Source: Pseudomonadota bacterium
Lineage (GTDB): Bacteria > Myxococcota_A > Polyangia > Polyangiales > Polyangiaceae
Direction: 5' to 3'
DNA length: 50,757 nucleotides
NCBI GenBank assembly: GCA_023432025.1
Contig: JAEYVE010000181.1
Span: 1 to 50,757 of the forward strand
The notes beneath the pieces are model-generated. The model saw only the letters and a program-made list of their open reading frames with translations. It had not been told where the DNA came from and searched no databases. Numbering within the stretch: the first letter of the stretch is position 1; each line of letters begins with the position of its first letter. Below, in pieces: positions 1 through 8,173 of this stretch. A program made the translations under genes and the position numbers.

Positions 1-1557
1 ACGCTGGAACATGCGCAGCATGCGCTGCGTCACGAGGAAGCCACCCGCGATGTTGATGGTGGCGAGCAAGATGGCGGCGGCGCCGAGCAGCGTGACGGGC
101 GACGAGACCGGCCCCGAAACCTGCAGCATGCCGCCCACGATGATGATGCCGCTGATGGCGTTGGTGACGCTCATGAGCGGTGTGTGAAGGGCCGGCGTGA
201 CGTTCCACACGACCTGCCAGCCGATGAAGCAGGCCAACACGAACACGGTGAGGTGCCCCACGAAGGCCGCCGGCGCGACGGCGCCGAGCAGAAGGAGAAC
301 GACCGCGAGCCCGACGAGCACGACTGCCGTCTGCGTGGCCTTCTTCTTCTTGAGCTCCTCTTCGCTCGGGCCCTTGACGAGCACCGGCTTGGCCGCCGAC
401 TTGGGCGGTTCGGGTGGGTGCTTGGGCTTGGGCGGCGGCCACATGATTTCGCCCTGGTGCGTCACGAGCGCGCCGCGGATGACGTCGTCCTCGAGGTTGA
501 CGTTCCACTTGGGGGCGCCGCCGAGATCGCTCAGCAGGTGGGCCAGGTTGTTGCCGTAAAGCTGGCTGGCCGTCGGCGCGAGACGACTGGGCAGGTCCTG
601 GTAGCCGACGATGGACACGCCGTAGCGGCTGACGACCTCGCCCGGCTCCGTGAGCGCGCAGTTGCCACCCGCTTCTGCGGCCAAGTCGACGATGACGGAG
701 CCCGGCTTCATCGAGCGCACCATCTCTTCCGTGATGAGCGTCGGGGCCGCCTTTCCGGGGATGAGCGCCGTGGTGATGATGATGTCGACGTCCTTGGCCT
801 GCTCGGCGAAGAGCGCCATTTCTGCCGCGATGAACTCGGGGCTCATCGTCTTGGCGTAGCCGCCCTCGCCGGTGCCATCTTCCTCGAACGTGAGCTCGAG
901 GAACTCGGCGCCCATGCTCTGGACCTGCTCCTTGACGACCGGGCGCGTATCGAAGGCGCGCACGATGGCGCCGAGACCACGCGCGGCGCCGATGGCCGCG
1001 AGCCCCGCCACGCCGGCGCCGATGACGAGCACCTTGGCGGGCGGCACCTTGCCGGCCGCGGTCATTTGCCCGGTGAAGAAGCGACCGTACAGGCTGGCCG
1101 CCTCGACGACGGCGCGGTACCCCGCGATGTTCGCCATCGAGCTCAGCGCGTCCATTTTTTGGGCGCGCGACACGCGTGGCACTTGGTCCATCGCGAACGT
1201 CGTGACGTTGCGCTGGGACAGCCGCGAAAGGAGGTCTCCGTGTTTGGCGGGCCACACGAAGCTGATGAGCGTGGCGCCTTCGCGCGGCAGATCCGCCTCG
1301 TGCGTCCCGTCGGGGAGCTCCGTCGGCGGGTTCAGCTTGAGCACGACGTCGCCCGCGGCCCACGCCGTACGTGCGTCGGGCGCGATGCTCGCGCCGGCTT
1401 TTTCGTAGTCCGCGTCCGAGAACGCGGCGAGCTCGCCGGCGCCCGACTCGACGACGACCTCGAAGCCCTGCTTTTCGATGAGTCGAGCGACGGTCTCGGG
1501 CGTGCACGCGACACGCCGCTCACCCGCGCGGACCTCTTTGACGATGGCAATCTTCAT
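1..1557 (-). CDS. pntA: NAD(P) transhydrogenase subunit alpha, fused form (3' end cut by window)
   Basis: This is the alpha subunit of the proton-translocating nicotinamide nucleotide transhydrogenase, which passes hydride between NADH and NADP+ coupled to proton movement across the inner membrane. The protein begins MKIAIVKEVRAGERRVACTP, the usual PNT/alanine dehydrogenase N-terminus. The NAD-binding glycine motif GAGVAG lies at about residues 180-185. The last ~100 residues hold hydrophobic segments and end in VTQRMLRMFQR, close to the C-terminus of E. coli PntA. The frame is open to base 1, so only the stop and perhaps a few residues are missing. Having the membrane part on the same chain is the E. 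coli-like architecture, not the split PntAA/PntAB one. A GGAGG six bases before the ATG supports the start. pntB would be expected just beyond the window edge. Confidence 0.95.
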   Translation of the reverse strand, partial: MKIAIVKEVRAGERRVACTPETVARLIEKQGFEVVVESGAGELAAFSDADYEKAGASIAPDARTAWAAGDVVLKLNPPTELPDGTHEADLPREGATLISFVWPAKHGDLLSRLSQRNVTTFAMDQVPRVSRAQKMDALSSMANIAGYRAVVEAASLYGRFFTGQMTAAGKVPPAKVLVIGAGVAGLAAIGAARGLGAIVRAFDTRPVVKEQVQSMGAEFLELTFEEDGTGEGGYAKTMSPEFIAAEMALFAEQAKDVDIIITTALIPGKAAPTLITEEMVRSMKPGSVIVDLAAEAGGNCALTEPGEVVSRYGVSIVGYQDLPSRLAPTASQLYGNNLAHLLSDLGGAPKWNVNLEDDVIRGALVTHQGEIMWPPPKPKHPPEPPKSAAKPVLVKGPSEEELKKKKATQTAVVLVGLAVVLLLLGAVAPAAFVGHLTVFVLACFIGWQVVWNVTPALHTPLMSVTNAISGIIIVGGMLQVSGPVSSPVTLLGAAAILLATINIAGGFLVTQRMLRMFQR

Positions 1558-1563
1558 GGGAAA

Positions 1564-1568
1564 CCTCC
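1564..1568 (-). promoter_or_regulatory. Ribosome binding site of pntA
   Basis: On the minus strand GGAGG sits 6 bases before the ATG that ends at 1557. It fixes that start codon. Confidence 0.7.
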
Positions 1569-1802
1569 CAAACGCCGCTGACCCTCGCCTGACGAGGCGA
1601 AACGATAGGCCGAGCAGGCCGTGGTCGCGGGGGGGTGCCCCCCATAGCAAAAATTTCGCCCGAGTACGTCTTTCGCGTGCGAGTGCGCGTGCTTTCGGCG
1701 AAATCTCGCGCGGCCCCGCCTGCATGCTTCGGCCGCGCGCGCTAGCCCATTTTCGATGTGACTCGATGAGACCGGCCCACTCCGCTCGCGCGCCGACGTG
1801 AA

Positions 1803-1809
1803 AAGGAGG
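1803..1809 (+). promoter_or_regulatory. Ribosome binding site for the Ogt-AlkA fusion gene
   Basis: AAGGAGG followed 5 bases later by ATG at 1815 is the best match in this gap. It favours the ATG at 1815 over the GTG at 1812 (too close) and over the ATG at 1875, which has only a weak purine stretch but would give a more typical Ogt N-terminus (MAPHHYASFETPLG). Confidence 0.55.
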
Positions 1810-1814
1810 GGGTG

Positions 1815-3266
1815 ATGCTGCGACGAGAACAGGGTGAGTCGGGCGAACGGGCGGGTGGTAGGTTCCGAAGAGTCATGGCCCCGCACCACTACGCCTCGTT
1901 CGAGACCCCGCTCGGACACTGCGCCATTGCCTGGAGCAAGCTTGGGGTCGCGCTCTTGGTGCTGCCTGCGACGACCGAGGAGCAAACACGCCTGAAGGTG
2001 CAGGCGCAGCTACCCCAGGCCGTGCTGGGAACGCCGTCGGGCCACGCGAAACGCGCTATTTCGGGCGTCGTTCGATTGCTCGAGGGACAGCGCGTGGACC
2101 TCGCCACCATCCCCCTCGACTTCGACGGCGTGCCTCCTTTTCATCGCCGCGTGTACGAGTTGGCGCAGAGCATCCCGCCGGGCGCCACGCTCACCTATGG
2201 GGAAGTGGCGACGCGACTCGGCTCACCCGGAGCTGCTCGCGCCGTGGGCCAGGCGCTCGCCAAGAACCCGTTCGCCATCATCGTTCCGTGCCACCGCGTG
2301 CTCGCGGCGGGCGGAAAGCTCGGGGGCTTCACCGCCGACGGCGGGGTGAACACCAAGCGTACGATGCTCGAGATAGAAGGCGCGCTCGGGCCCACGTCGT
2401 TGTTCGATGCCTCGGGCGGCTTCGCGTTCGACCCCGAGCTCGCGGTTTCGACCCTGCGGCGAGCGGACGCGCAGCTCGCGCGGTTGATGGACGCGGTGGG
2501 TCCCTTTCGCATGGGGCTGAAGAATACGTCGAGCGTTTTCTCGGCGTTGACCGAAGCCATCGTTTACCAGCAGCTGAACGGCAAGGCGGCCAAGACGATC
2601 TACGATCGTCTGTGCGCCGCGTTTCCACGCGCGACGCACGGCCCGAGCGCGCGACAAATTTTGGCGGCGACGGACGACACCCTGCGCGGCGTCGGGCTGT
2701 CGCGAAACAAGCTGCTCTCGTTGCGCGACCTCGCCGAGAAGATGCAGTCCGGGACGCTCCCCACACTCGCCGAGGCCCAACGCCTCGACGACGAGGCGCT
2801 CATCGAGCGGCTGGTGACGGTGCGCGGCGTGGGCCGGTGGACGGCCGAAATGTTCCTCATGTTCGGCTTGGGCCGACCGGACGTGCTCGCTCTCGACGAT
2901 TTCGGGTTGAAGCGCGGCTTCGCGGTCACCTTCAACGCGGGCGAGACGCCGACGCGCGAACGCTTCGAACGGCACGCGGAACGTTGGCGGCCCTATCGCA
3001 CGGTGGCGTGTTGGTATTTGTGGCGTGCGGCCGAGCGCGCGCCGAAACCCACCCCAGCCGAAATGAACGCCTCCACCCCGACCCCGCCGAGGTCACGCGT
3101 CGCGCAGAGCGCCGTCGCACGGAGCGCGAAAGGCGCTCTTGGAAAGAGCACCGTCGCGAAACGCGCCGCCGGAGAAAGCAACGCCTCGAGGAGCGCCGCG
3201 CCGGCGTCGCTCGGACGTAGAACGGCGAGCTCTCCTGTCCCCCGTGGCGCCCGGCGACCGCTTTAG
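1815..3266 (+). CDS. Fused O6-alkylguanine-DNA alkyltransferase and AlkA-like 3-methyladenine DNA glycosylase
   Basis: A two-domain DNA alkylation repair protein. Residues ~22-190 are an Ogt/MGMT suicide methyltransferase. They contain the active-site block VPCHRV with acceptor Cys159 and the helix-turn-helix block PPGATLTYGEVA. Residues ~205-408 are an HhH-GPD DNA glycosylase of the AlkA type, with the hairpin VRGVGRWTA (336-344) and the catalytic aspartate in LALDDFGLKRG (Asp362 by analogy with E. coli AlkA). The last ~75 residues are a basic Ser/Ala/Arg-rich tail without recognisable fold. There is no Ada-type regulatory Zn/AraC part, so this is not an Ada homologue. The stop codon overlaps that of the convergent gene by four bases. 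The fusion pairs direct reversal and base excision on one chain. Domain identification is firm; joint function is inferred. Confidence 0.9.
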   Translation: MLRREQGESGERAGGRFRRVMAPHHYASFETPLGHCAIAWSKLGVALLVLPATTEEQTRLKVQAQLPQAVLGTPSGHAKRAISGVVRLLEGQRVDLATIPLDFDGVPPFHRRVYELAQSIPPGATLTYGEVATRLGSPGAARAVGQALAKNPFAIIVPCHRVLAAGGKLGGFTADGGVNTKRTMLEIEGALGPTSLFDASGGFAFDPELAVSTLRRADAQLARLMDAVGPFRMGLKNTSSVFSALTEAIVYQQLNGKAAKTIYDRLCAAFPRATHGPSARQILAATDDTLRGVGLSRNKLLSLRDLAEKMQSGTLPTLAEAQRLDDEALIERLVTVRGVGRWTAEMFLMFGLGRPDVLALDDFGLKRGFAVTFNAGETPTRERFERHAERWRPYRTVACWYLWRAAERAPKPTPAEMNASTPTPPRSRVAQSAVARSAKGALGKSTVAKRAAGESNASRSAAPASLGRRTASSPVPRGARRPL

Positions 3267-4321
3267 TGCGCAGAGCTCGGCGCGACGGCTTCCTCTTCGG
3301 ACCTCCACGCGCTTCCGCTCCCGGATGAACGAGCCTCCTCGTCCGCCGTGAGAAAGGCCCCCAAACTCGCCGCAGGTCGCGAGCGCTCGCTCGCAACGGG
3401 CGGCACCCAGTCGCCGGCCTCGGCGAGGCACGTGCGGTTTCTGCCATCGAACTTGGCGCGATACATCGCCAGGTCCGCCGCCCGCAGGAGCATTTCGGCG
3501 GACGCGTGTCGACTGGGCTCCGCCGCGGCGACGCCGAGACTCGCCGTCACCTGAATGTCGCCGCGCTGGGTGCGCACGGGGCGCCCCGCGATTTCTCGTC
3601 GGAGACGCTCGGCGACGGCTTGGCCGTAGCGCGCGTCACAGTCGGGCAAGACGAGCAAAAACTCTTCTCCACCGAAACGCCCGGCGGCGTCGTACGTGCG
3701 CAGCACGCCGCCGAAGCGGCGCGCGAGCATGCGCAGCACGCTGTCGCCCACCAAGTGACCGTGCTCGTCGTTGATGCTCTTGAAGTGGTCGACGTCGATC
3801 ATGATGGCGCAGAGCGAGCCGCTCTGCCGCGCCACGCGCAAGAGCTCGCGCTCGAGGTGCTCGAGGAGCGCCGTGCGGTTCAAGAGGCCGGTGAGCGCGT
3901 CGTGCATGGCCTCGCGTCGGAGCGCCTCGCGTGAAGCAATGAGCGCTTCTTGCAGGTCCAACACGCGGCGCCCCGCGCGCAGACGCACCTCGAGCTCGAG
4001 CGCGTGGCACGGCTTGGCGATGTAGTCGTCGGCGCCCGCGTCCAAACCGCGCACCACGTCTTCCTTCTCGGTCTTTCCCGTCAGCAAAATCACGTAGGCG
4101 TACGGTTCGCTTCGCGCGCGAATGGCGCGACAAACGTCGACGCCATCGAGCCCCGGCATCATCCAGTCGACGACGCACAGGCGCAGCCCCTGATCGTCCC
4201 GCAGCGCCTCGAGCGCCGATAGACCATCGCCGACCGCAGTCACCTGATACCCCCACTTGGTGAGCCAACGTGAGAAGAGGATGCGCGCGGCCGGATCGTC
4301 TTCCGCCAAAAGAACTTTCAA
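3263..4321 (-). CDS. Response regulator with GGDEF output domain (diguanylate cyclase)
   Basis: A receiver domain occupies residues 1-~120, with the acidic pocket EDD (7-9), phosphoacceptor Asp52 in VVDWMMPGLDG and the conserved Lys in AKP (102-104). A GGDEF domain follows (~130-310). The signature FGGEEF puts the active loop at 217-221, and RTYD (208-211) five residues upstream is a canonical inhibitory I-site. The enzyme should therefore make cyclic di-GMP and be product-inhibited. The tail after ~315 is low-complexity. There is no membrane segment, so it acts in the cytosol. No cognate kinase is adjacent. This is a PleD-like arrangement with one receiver instead of two. Confidence 0.93.
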   Translation of the reverse strand: MKVLLAEDDPAARILFSRWLTKWGYQVTAVGDGLSALEALRDDQGLRLCVVDWMMPGLDGVDVCRAIRARSEPYAYVILLTGKTEKEDVVRGLDAGADDYIAKPCHALELEVRLRAGRRVLDLQEALIASREALRREAMHDALTGLLNRTALLEHLERELLRVARQSGSLCAIMIDVDHFKSINDEHGHLVGDSVLRMLARRFGGVLRTYDAAGRFGGEEFLLVLPDCDARYGQAVAERLRREIAGRPVRTQRGDIQVTASLGVAAAEPSRHASAEMLLRAADLAMYRAKFDGRNRTCLAEAGDWVPPVASERSRPAASLGAFLTADEEARSSGSGSAWRSEEEAVAPSSAH

Positions 4322-4641
4322 AGCTTCGGACCTCTGGTGCCTCGAACGACCGTCGCCGGGCGTGCTTGAGCGCGGCGTGCTCTCGGAAGTGCGCTTCGCT
4401 CCACTTCGTCAGCGCCGGAAGTCCCTGCGAGAAAGCCGGGAGTGTGAGAATGCGGAGCGTCCCTCCGACAAAGCCGTGCGATGCCGAGTGTGAGGGATGC
4501 CGAGCGGCCGCTGCGAGAAAGCCGGGGCGATGGCCCAGTGCGGGAGCACCGCCCCTGTGAGCTAGCCCAGCCGCCCCCCAACGACTTTCGGCGTTCGCGG
4601 GGGCGCAGTCCCTCCCGCGTGTGGTAGAGGTCGACAAAGCC
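4322..4641. other. Intergenic region with short direct repeats
   Basis: This is the divergent spacer between the GGDEF gene and the YeeE/YedE pair. It holds an exact 16-bp direct repeat (4424-4439 and 4511-4526, CTGCGAGAAAGCCGGG) and two imperfect copies of a GAGTGTGAG...GAGC block (from about 4438 and 4485). I see no convincing gene or consensus promoter in it. Confidence 0.5.
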
Positions 4642-5064
4642 ATGGTGACCATCGTCGAGTCTTTGGCTGGAGGATTGCTCATCGGTGTTGCTGCCTCCTT
4701 GCTCTGGGTCGCAAACGGCCGAGTCGCGGGCATCAGCGGTATCGTGGGCGGCATCGTTGCTCCCACGCGCGGAGACGTCGTTTGGCGAGCGCTCTTCGTC
4801 GCCGGGCTGATTGGAGGAGGGGTGATTCTTGCGCCACTGGTGCCGGAGCGCTTCGACTTGAGCGGCATCCCGAGCTTGCCTTGGGTCGCTTTGGCGGGCG
4901 TGTTGGTCGGCGTGGGCACGCGGCTCGGTTCGGGCTGCACCAGCGGGCACGGCGTGTGCGGCGTGAGCCGGCTGTCCGCGCGTAGCGTCGCGGCAACGGT
5001 GACGTTCATGATCACCGGCGCGCTCAGCGTGATTTTGGCGCGTTTTTTGGGGATTCACCCGTGA
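4642..5064 (+). CDS. YeeE/YedE-family sulfur-transport half protein, first subunit
   Basis: A small integral membrane protein (~140 aa) of the YeeE/YedE (DUF395) family. The hallmark GTRLGSGCTSGHGVCG stretch, with its conserved Cys, lies near residue 100 and is flanked by hydrophobic helices. Full-size family members such as TsuA import thiosulfate; this is a half-length protein that pairs with the next gene. ATG at 4642 is chosen because GAGG lies upstream of it; a GTG at 4621 in the same frame would add seven residues. The stop overlaps the next start by four bases (GTGA), so the two are translationally coupled. No ArsR regulator or sulfur dioxygenase, common companions of such pairs, is present here. 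The precise substrate is unknown. Confidence 0.85.
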   Translation: MVTIVESLAGGLLIGVAASLLWVANGRVAGISGIVGGIVAPTRGDVVWRALFVAGLIGGGVILAPLVPERFDLSGIPSLPWVALAGVLVGVGTRLGSGCTSGHGVCGVSRLSARSVAATVTFMITGALSVILARFLGIHP

Positions 5065-5489
5065 ACCGTTCTGTACGAAGAGGCGCGGTGGCGCTCGTTT
5101 CGGGCGCACTCTTCTCTGCGGGCCTCGTGCTCTCGGGCATGACGGAGCCGAAGAACATCATCGGCTTCTTGGACGTCACAGGAGACTTTCGTCCAAACTT
5201 GCTCTGGGTGATGGTGGGCGCCATTTTGGTGCACGCGACGGTCGTTTCGCTGACGAAGAAGCGCGAGCGGCCGCTGCTCGACGAACGATTCCAAGGTCCC
5301 ACCAAAAAGACACTCGACGCGCGCTTGTTGGGCGGCGCAGCACTGTTCGGCGTGGGCTGGGGACTCGGCGGCTTCTGCCCCGGACCTTCGCTCGTCGCGC
5401 TCGGCGCGCACGCTCTGCCCGTGCTGGTGTTCGTGGCCGCGATGCTGGGCTCCATGTGGGTTATGCCGCGCCAGCGCAGCGGGCGCTGA
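5061..5489 (+). CDS. YeeE/YedE-family sulfur-transport half protein, second subunit (DUF6691-like)
   Basis: The second half-size membrane protein of the pair, 142 aa. It carries the family signature GVGWGLGGFCPGPSLVALG around residues 90-108, with the conserved Cys inside a glycine-rich helix pair. Three to four hydrophobic segments are visible. Its GTG start overlaps the preceding stop, and both halves probably assemble into one pore that moves a small sulfur compound across the inner membrane. Family membership is clear; substrate and direction are inferred from TsuA-like relatives. Confidence 0.85.
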   Translation: MNRSVRRGAVALVSGALFSAGLVLSGMTEPKNIIGFLDVTGDFRPNLLWVMVGAILVHATVVSLTKKRERPLLDERFQGPTKKTLDARLLGGAALFGVGWGLGGFCPGPSLVALGAHALPVLVFVAAMLGSMWVMPRQRSGR

Positions 5490-5791
5490 AGCAGCTGTCC
5501 ACGGCCAGCAGCGCCCGTGGCTTGGCCTCGCCACACGGGGTGCGCGCTCGCTTCGTGAGGAGAAACACGAGCAGGTGAAAAAACGCTGCGCGCGAAGCGC
5601 GCGGCGGGGCCGTTTTCTCGGGTGCGGCCGCGCGGGCGCTCGTGTACGTGTGTCGGCCAGGCGCGTTCACGAGCGCACGGCGTTCGTCGCTTGCACCTCG
5701 TCGCCGTGTGAAGTGAACGCGTCGAGGATGAGGGGAAGGAAGCTCGTGGGGAGACTCTCACTCTCGTCGTCACGAGGAGCGGGAACGAATC
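5490..5791. other. Intergenic region, no gene recognised
   Basis: About 300 bases between the YeeE/YedE pair and the next membrane-protein gene. The only structure I see is a GC-only inverted repeat (GCGCGC, GAA loop, GCGCGC at 5588-5602). A short open frame starting near 5575 does not show the third-position GC bias of the neighbours. Confidence 0.45.
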
Positions 5792-6952
5792 ATGAGTACG
5801 GTGATCGATGTCGCCATTGGTGTCGCATTTCTCTACCTCTTGCTCAGCTTGGTCGTCACGACGGCTCAAGAGGCCATCGCCAGCGCGCTGCATTGGCGCG
5901 CGAGAAACCTCTACGACTCCATCGCGGACATGCTGGAAGATCCGGAGACGGCGCGACGCTTCTTCGAGCATGGCCTCGTCCGCAACTTGACCGCGGAAAA
6001 ACTCACCTTGAACGACGAGGGCAAACCCGTGTGGAACGGTCGCGGCCTCCCCTCGTACATTCCGAGCCGCACCTTCGCGCTCGCGCTCTTGGACGTGCTG
6101 CGTCAAAAGTCCGGGCTCACGGACGCGAGCGGCGCAACCCAGCTGCTTTCGGGAGCGCACGAGTTGGTGGACAAAGTGAGTGAGCCTCGCTTGAAAGAGC
6201 AGCTGCGTCTCTTGCTCGCGGATGCTAGCGAGCTCGGCTCCAAGGTGGACGTCAAGGCCGCCATCATCAGCAGCCGCATCGAGGGCTGGTTCAACGACCG
6301 CATGGCGCGCACCAGCGGTTGGTACAAGCGCAAAGCGCAGCTCTTTTCCCTGGTCTTCGCGGGCGCGGTGGCGCTGTTCGGCAACGCCGACACGCTCCAC
6401 GTGGTGAGCCGGTTGTGGCGAGACAGCGCGCTGCGCGACACCGTCGCCGTCGCCGCCCAAGCCTTTCACGAAAACCAAAGCAACGCCGCCACCGTCGACG
6501 CAGAACCCAGCGGTGTCGGCTCGACGCCGAGCGCCAAAAACGACTCCGCGAACAACACCAGGGGCGACTCCACGACCAAGACCCTGGAAGCCAACTTCCA
6601 GAATCACCTCGCCGAGATCGCGAACTCGGGTTTGCCCATTGGTTGGTCTTGGGGGCGCGATGGTTGGCGCATTTGGGGAACGAACGGCCTGTGCGCTCGC
6701 CCGCTCAGCGAGGGAACCTGCAAAAACCCCGACGGCGCGGAAATCCTGCTGCTCGTCGTCGGCTGGCTCATCACCGCGCTCGCCGTGAGCTTGGGCGCAG
6801 CGTTCTGGTTCGACATGCTCGGCAAGGTGCTCCAACTGCGCGGCACCGGACCGCGGCTCGATCCCGAAGCCGCAACGGACGTCTCCGTACGGCGCACCGC
6901 GCCGGAAAACGACGAAGCGGTCGTCTCGACGCAAGTTCGACGCGCCGTGTAA
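5792..6952 (+). CDS. Conserved integral membrane protein of unknown function
   Basis: 386 aa. An N-terminal hydrophobic helix (~7-25) is followed by a soluble, charged region. A second hydrophobic stretch (~187-205) comes directly after the motif WFNDRMARTSGWYKRKAQ, and a third lies at ~323-347. Between helices two and three is a Ser/Asn/Thr-rich loop (~228-265). I recognise the WF-x-D-x-M-x-R-x-SGWYKR pattern from a widespread uncharacterised bacterial membrane family, but cannot assign a function. GAGGAG lies about 12 bases before the ATG. The downstream neighbour is convergent, so the gene is monocistronic or trails the YeeE/YedE pair. Confidence 0.8.
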   Translation: MSTVIDVAIGVAFLYLLLSLVVTTAQEAIASALHWRARNLYDSIADMLEDPETARRFFEHGLVRNLTAEKLTLNDEGKPVWNGRGLPSYIPSRTFALALLDVLRQKSGLTDASGATQLLSGAHELVDKVSEPRLKEQLRLLLADASELGSKVDVKAAIISSRIEGWFNDRMARTSGWYKRKAQLFSLVFAGAVALFGNADTLHVVSRLWRDSALRDTVAVAAQAFHENQSNAATVDAEPSGVGSTPSAKNDSANNTRGDSTTKTLEANFQNHLAEIANSGLPIGWSWGRDGWRIWGTNGLCARPLSEGTCKNPDGAEILLLVVGWLITALAVSLGAAFWFDMLGKVLQLRGTGPRLDPEAATDVSVRRTAPENDEAVVSTQVRRAV

Positions 6953-7056
6953 CGCCGCCCCCGGGCACGGTGGGGGCACTAGCGCAAACACGCGCGGCGT
7001 GCGGCGTCCCCACCGAATCGGCGTCCCTCGACGCGCTCCGCAACCGCTCGGCGGGC

Positions 7057-7078
7057 GCGCGGCGCCTAGGCGCCGCGC
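7057..7078. terminator. Perfect 22-bp palindrome between convergent genes
   Basis: A perfect palindrome centred on CCTAGG spans 7057-7078 and abuts the stop codon of the minus-strand phosphoesterase gene (7079). It lies about 100 bases after the plus-strand membrane-protein gene. It could fold in either transcript. There is no unpaired loop or U-tract, so a factor-assisted bidirectional stop or a dimeric protein-binding site are both possible. Confidence 0.45.
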
Positions 7079-8173
7079 TCAGTCCACGCGGACGACTTTC
7101 ACCCCCTGGACGCCGCTCGGAGCTATGGCGACGTTCAGGAAGTGGCGCCCGATGCCGTCGAATTTTTCGGGGATGGCGCCGCCACCGCCCGAAATGTGCG
7201 CGTCGATGCCAGCGTTGTTGAAGCGATAGTAGGAGTGCACGTGGCCGTACAGCGTGAGGTCCACGCCGCCACCAGCGAGGCGGCCGAGGAGCTCGGCGGC
7301 TTCGTTGCGGCTCGCAAACGCGCCATTGCGTACGCCCGTCGGATCGAGCGGAGGAATGTGCATGGCCACGACGTGCACCGCGCCACGCCCGCGCTCCAGC
7401 CAATCATTCAGCCAATCGCCGACGCGCGAGTCGATGGTCGCGCTGGCGGAGTCGAGCAAGGTGAACCGCGCCCCACGGAACGTAAAGCTCGCGCTACCCC
7501 GCCCGAAGTACTCTTGATAGAGCGACGGGGAGACCCCCAGCTCGTGGTTGCCGAGCGTGGTGTAGTAGGGAATGCGTAGGCCCTTCAGCTCCGCTTGAAA
7601 GCGCTCGAGCTCTTCGCGCGAGCCGCGCTCGGTGAGGTCGCCCGCGCCGAGCAAGAAGGAGAGGTCGGTCTCCTGATTGATGCGGGAATAGACGTCCTGA
7701 ACGCGATCAATCGCCTCCTGCACGTCGCTCAGCACACCGAAATGAAAGGGAGAGAGCTCGTCGGCGCCCGGCGGAGCCAGGCTAAAGGCGACCTGCTCCG
7801 TTCGAAGCTCCAATCGAAACTCGCATTCGGTCGGAAGCTCGCGGGCGATCGGCTCGACCGTCGCCAGACCTTCCGTTACTTCGAGCACGGCCCCCGGCAT
7901 GCAGTTTTCCACGAACAGCTCGACCGAACGCGGCTCGTCCACCTCGAGCTCGATTTCGATGGCCGGGGCGCCCTCCCACAGATGAACGCGCTCTTCCTCC
8001 AGCCCACGCACGGCCGCCAAGCCACCGCGAACGTGCACGGCAAGCCCCGCCCTCGCGGCGCGACCGACCTCGGCGTCCCTCTCGGCGCGCTCGTCCGCAG
8101 GCTTCAGGCACGCGGCGGCGACCGCAGCCGCCAACCCGATCAGGAGTGAGCCGTGCGCCCATCGGTTTTTCAT
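7079..8173 (-). CDS. Calcineurin-like metallophosphoesterase lipoprotein
   Basis: 364 aa with a lipoprotein signal ending in VAAAC (Cys22), so it is probably anchored in an outer or inner membrane leaflet facing the periplasm. After a ~120-residue acidic, beta-rich N-terminal part comes a metallophosphoesterase domain. Its motifs run in order: LSDVQ (usual SDxH, with Gln in place of His), GAGDLTE, TLGNHE, AMHIPP and YGHVHSYY. These supply the di-metal centre. The start overlaps the stop of the upstream outer-membrane-like gene by four bases, so the two are coupled. Substrate is not predictable from sequence. Confidence 0.88.
   Translation of the reverse strand: MKNRWAHGSLLIGLAAAVAAACLKPADERAERDAEVGRAARAGLAVHVRGGLAAVRGLEEERVHLWEGAPAIEIELEVDEPRSVELFVENCMPGAVLEVTEGLATVEPIARELPTECEFRLELRTEQVAFSLAPPGADELSPFHFGVLSDVQEAIDRVQDVYSRINQETDLSFLLGAGDLTERGSREELERFQAELKGLRIPYYTTLGNHELGVSPSLYQEYFGRGSASFTFRGARFTLLDSASATIDSRVGDWLNDWLERGRGAVHVVAMHIPPLDPTGVRNGAFASRNEAAELLGRLAGGGVDLTLYGHVHSYYRFNNAGIDAHISGGGGAIPEKFDGIGRHFLNVAIAPSGVQGVKVVRVD

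Noticed and set aside
184..1581. 465-codon plus-strand open frame at the window start
   Set aside because: Antisense to pntA, which reads through in full on the minus strand.
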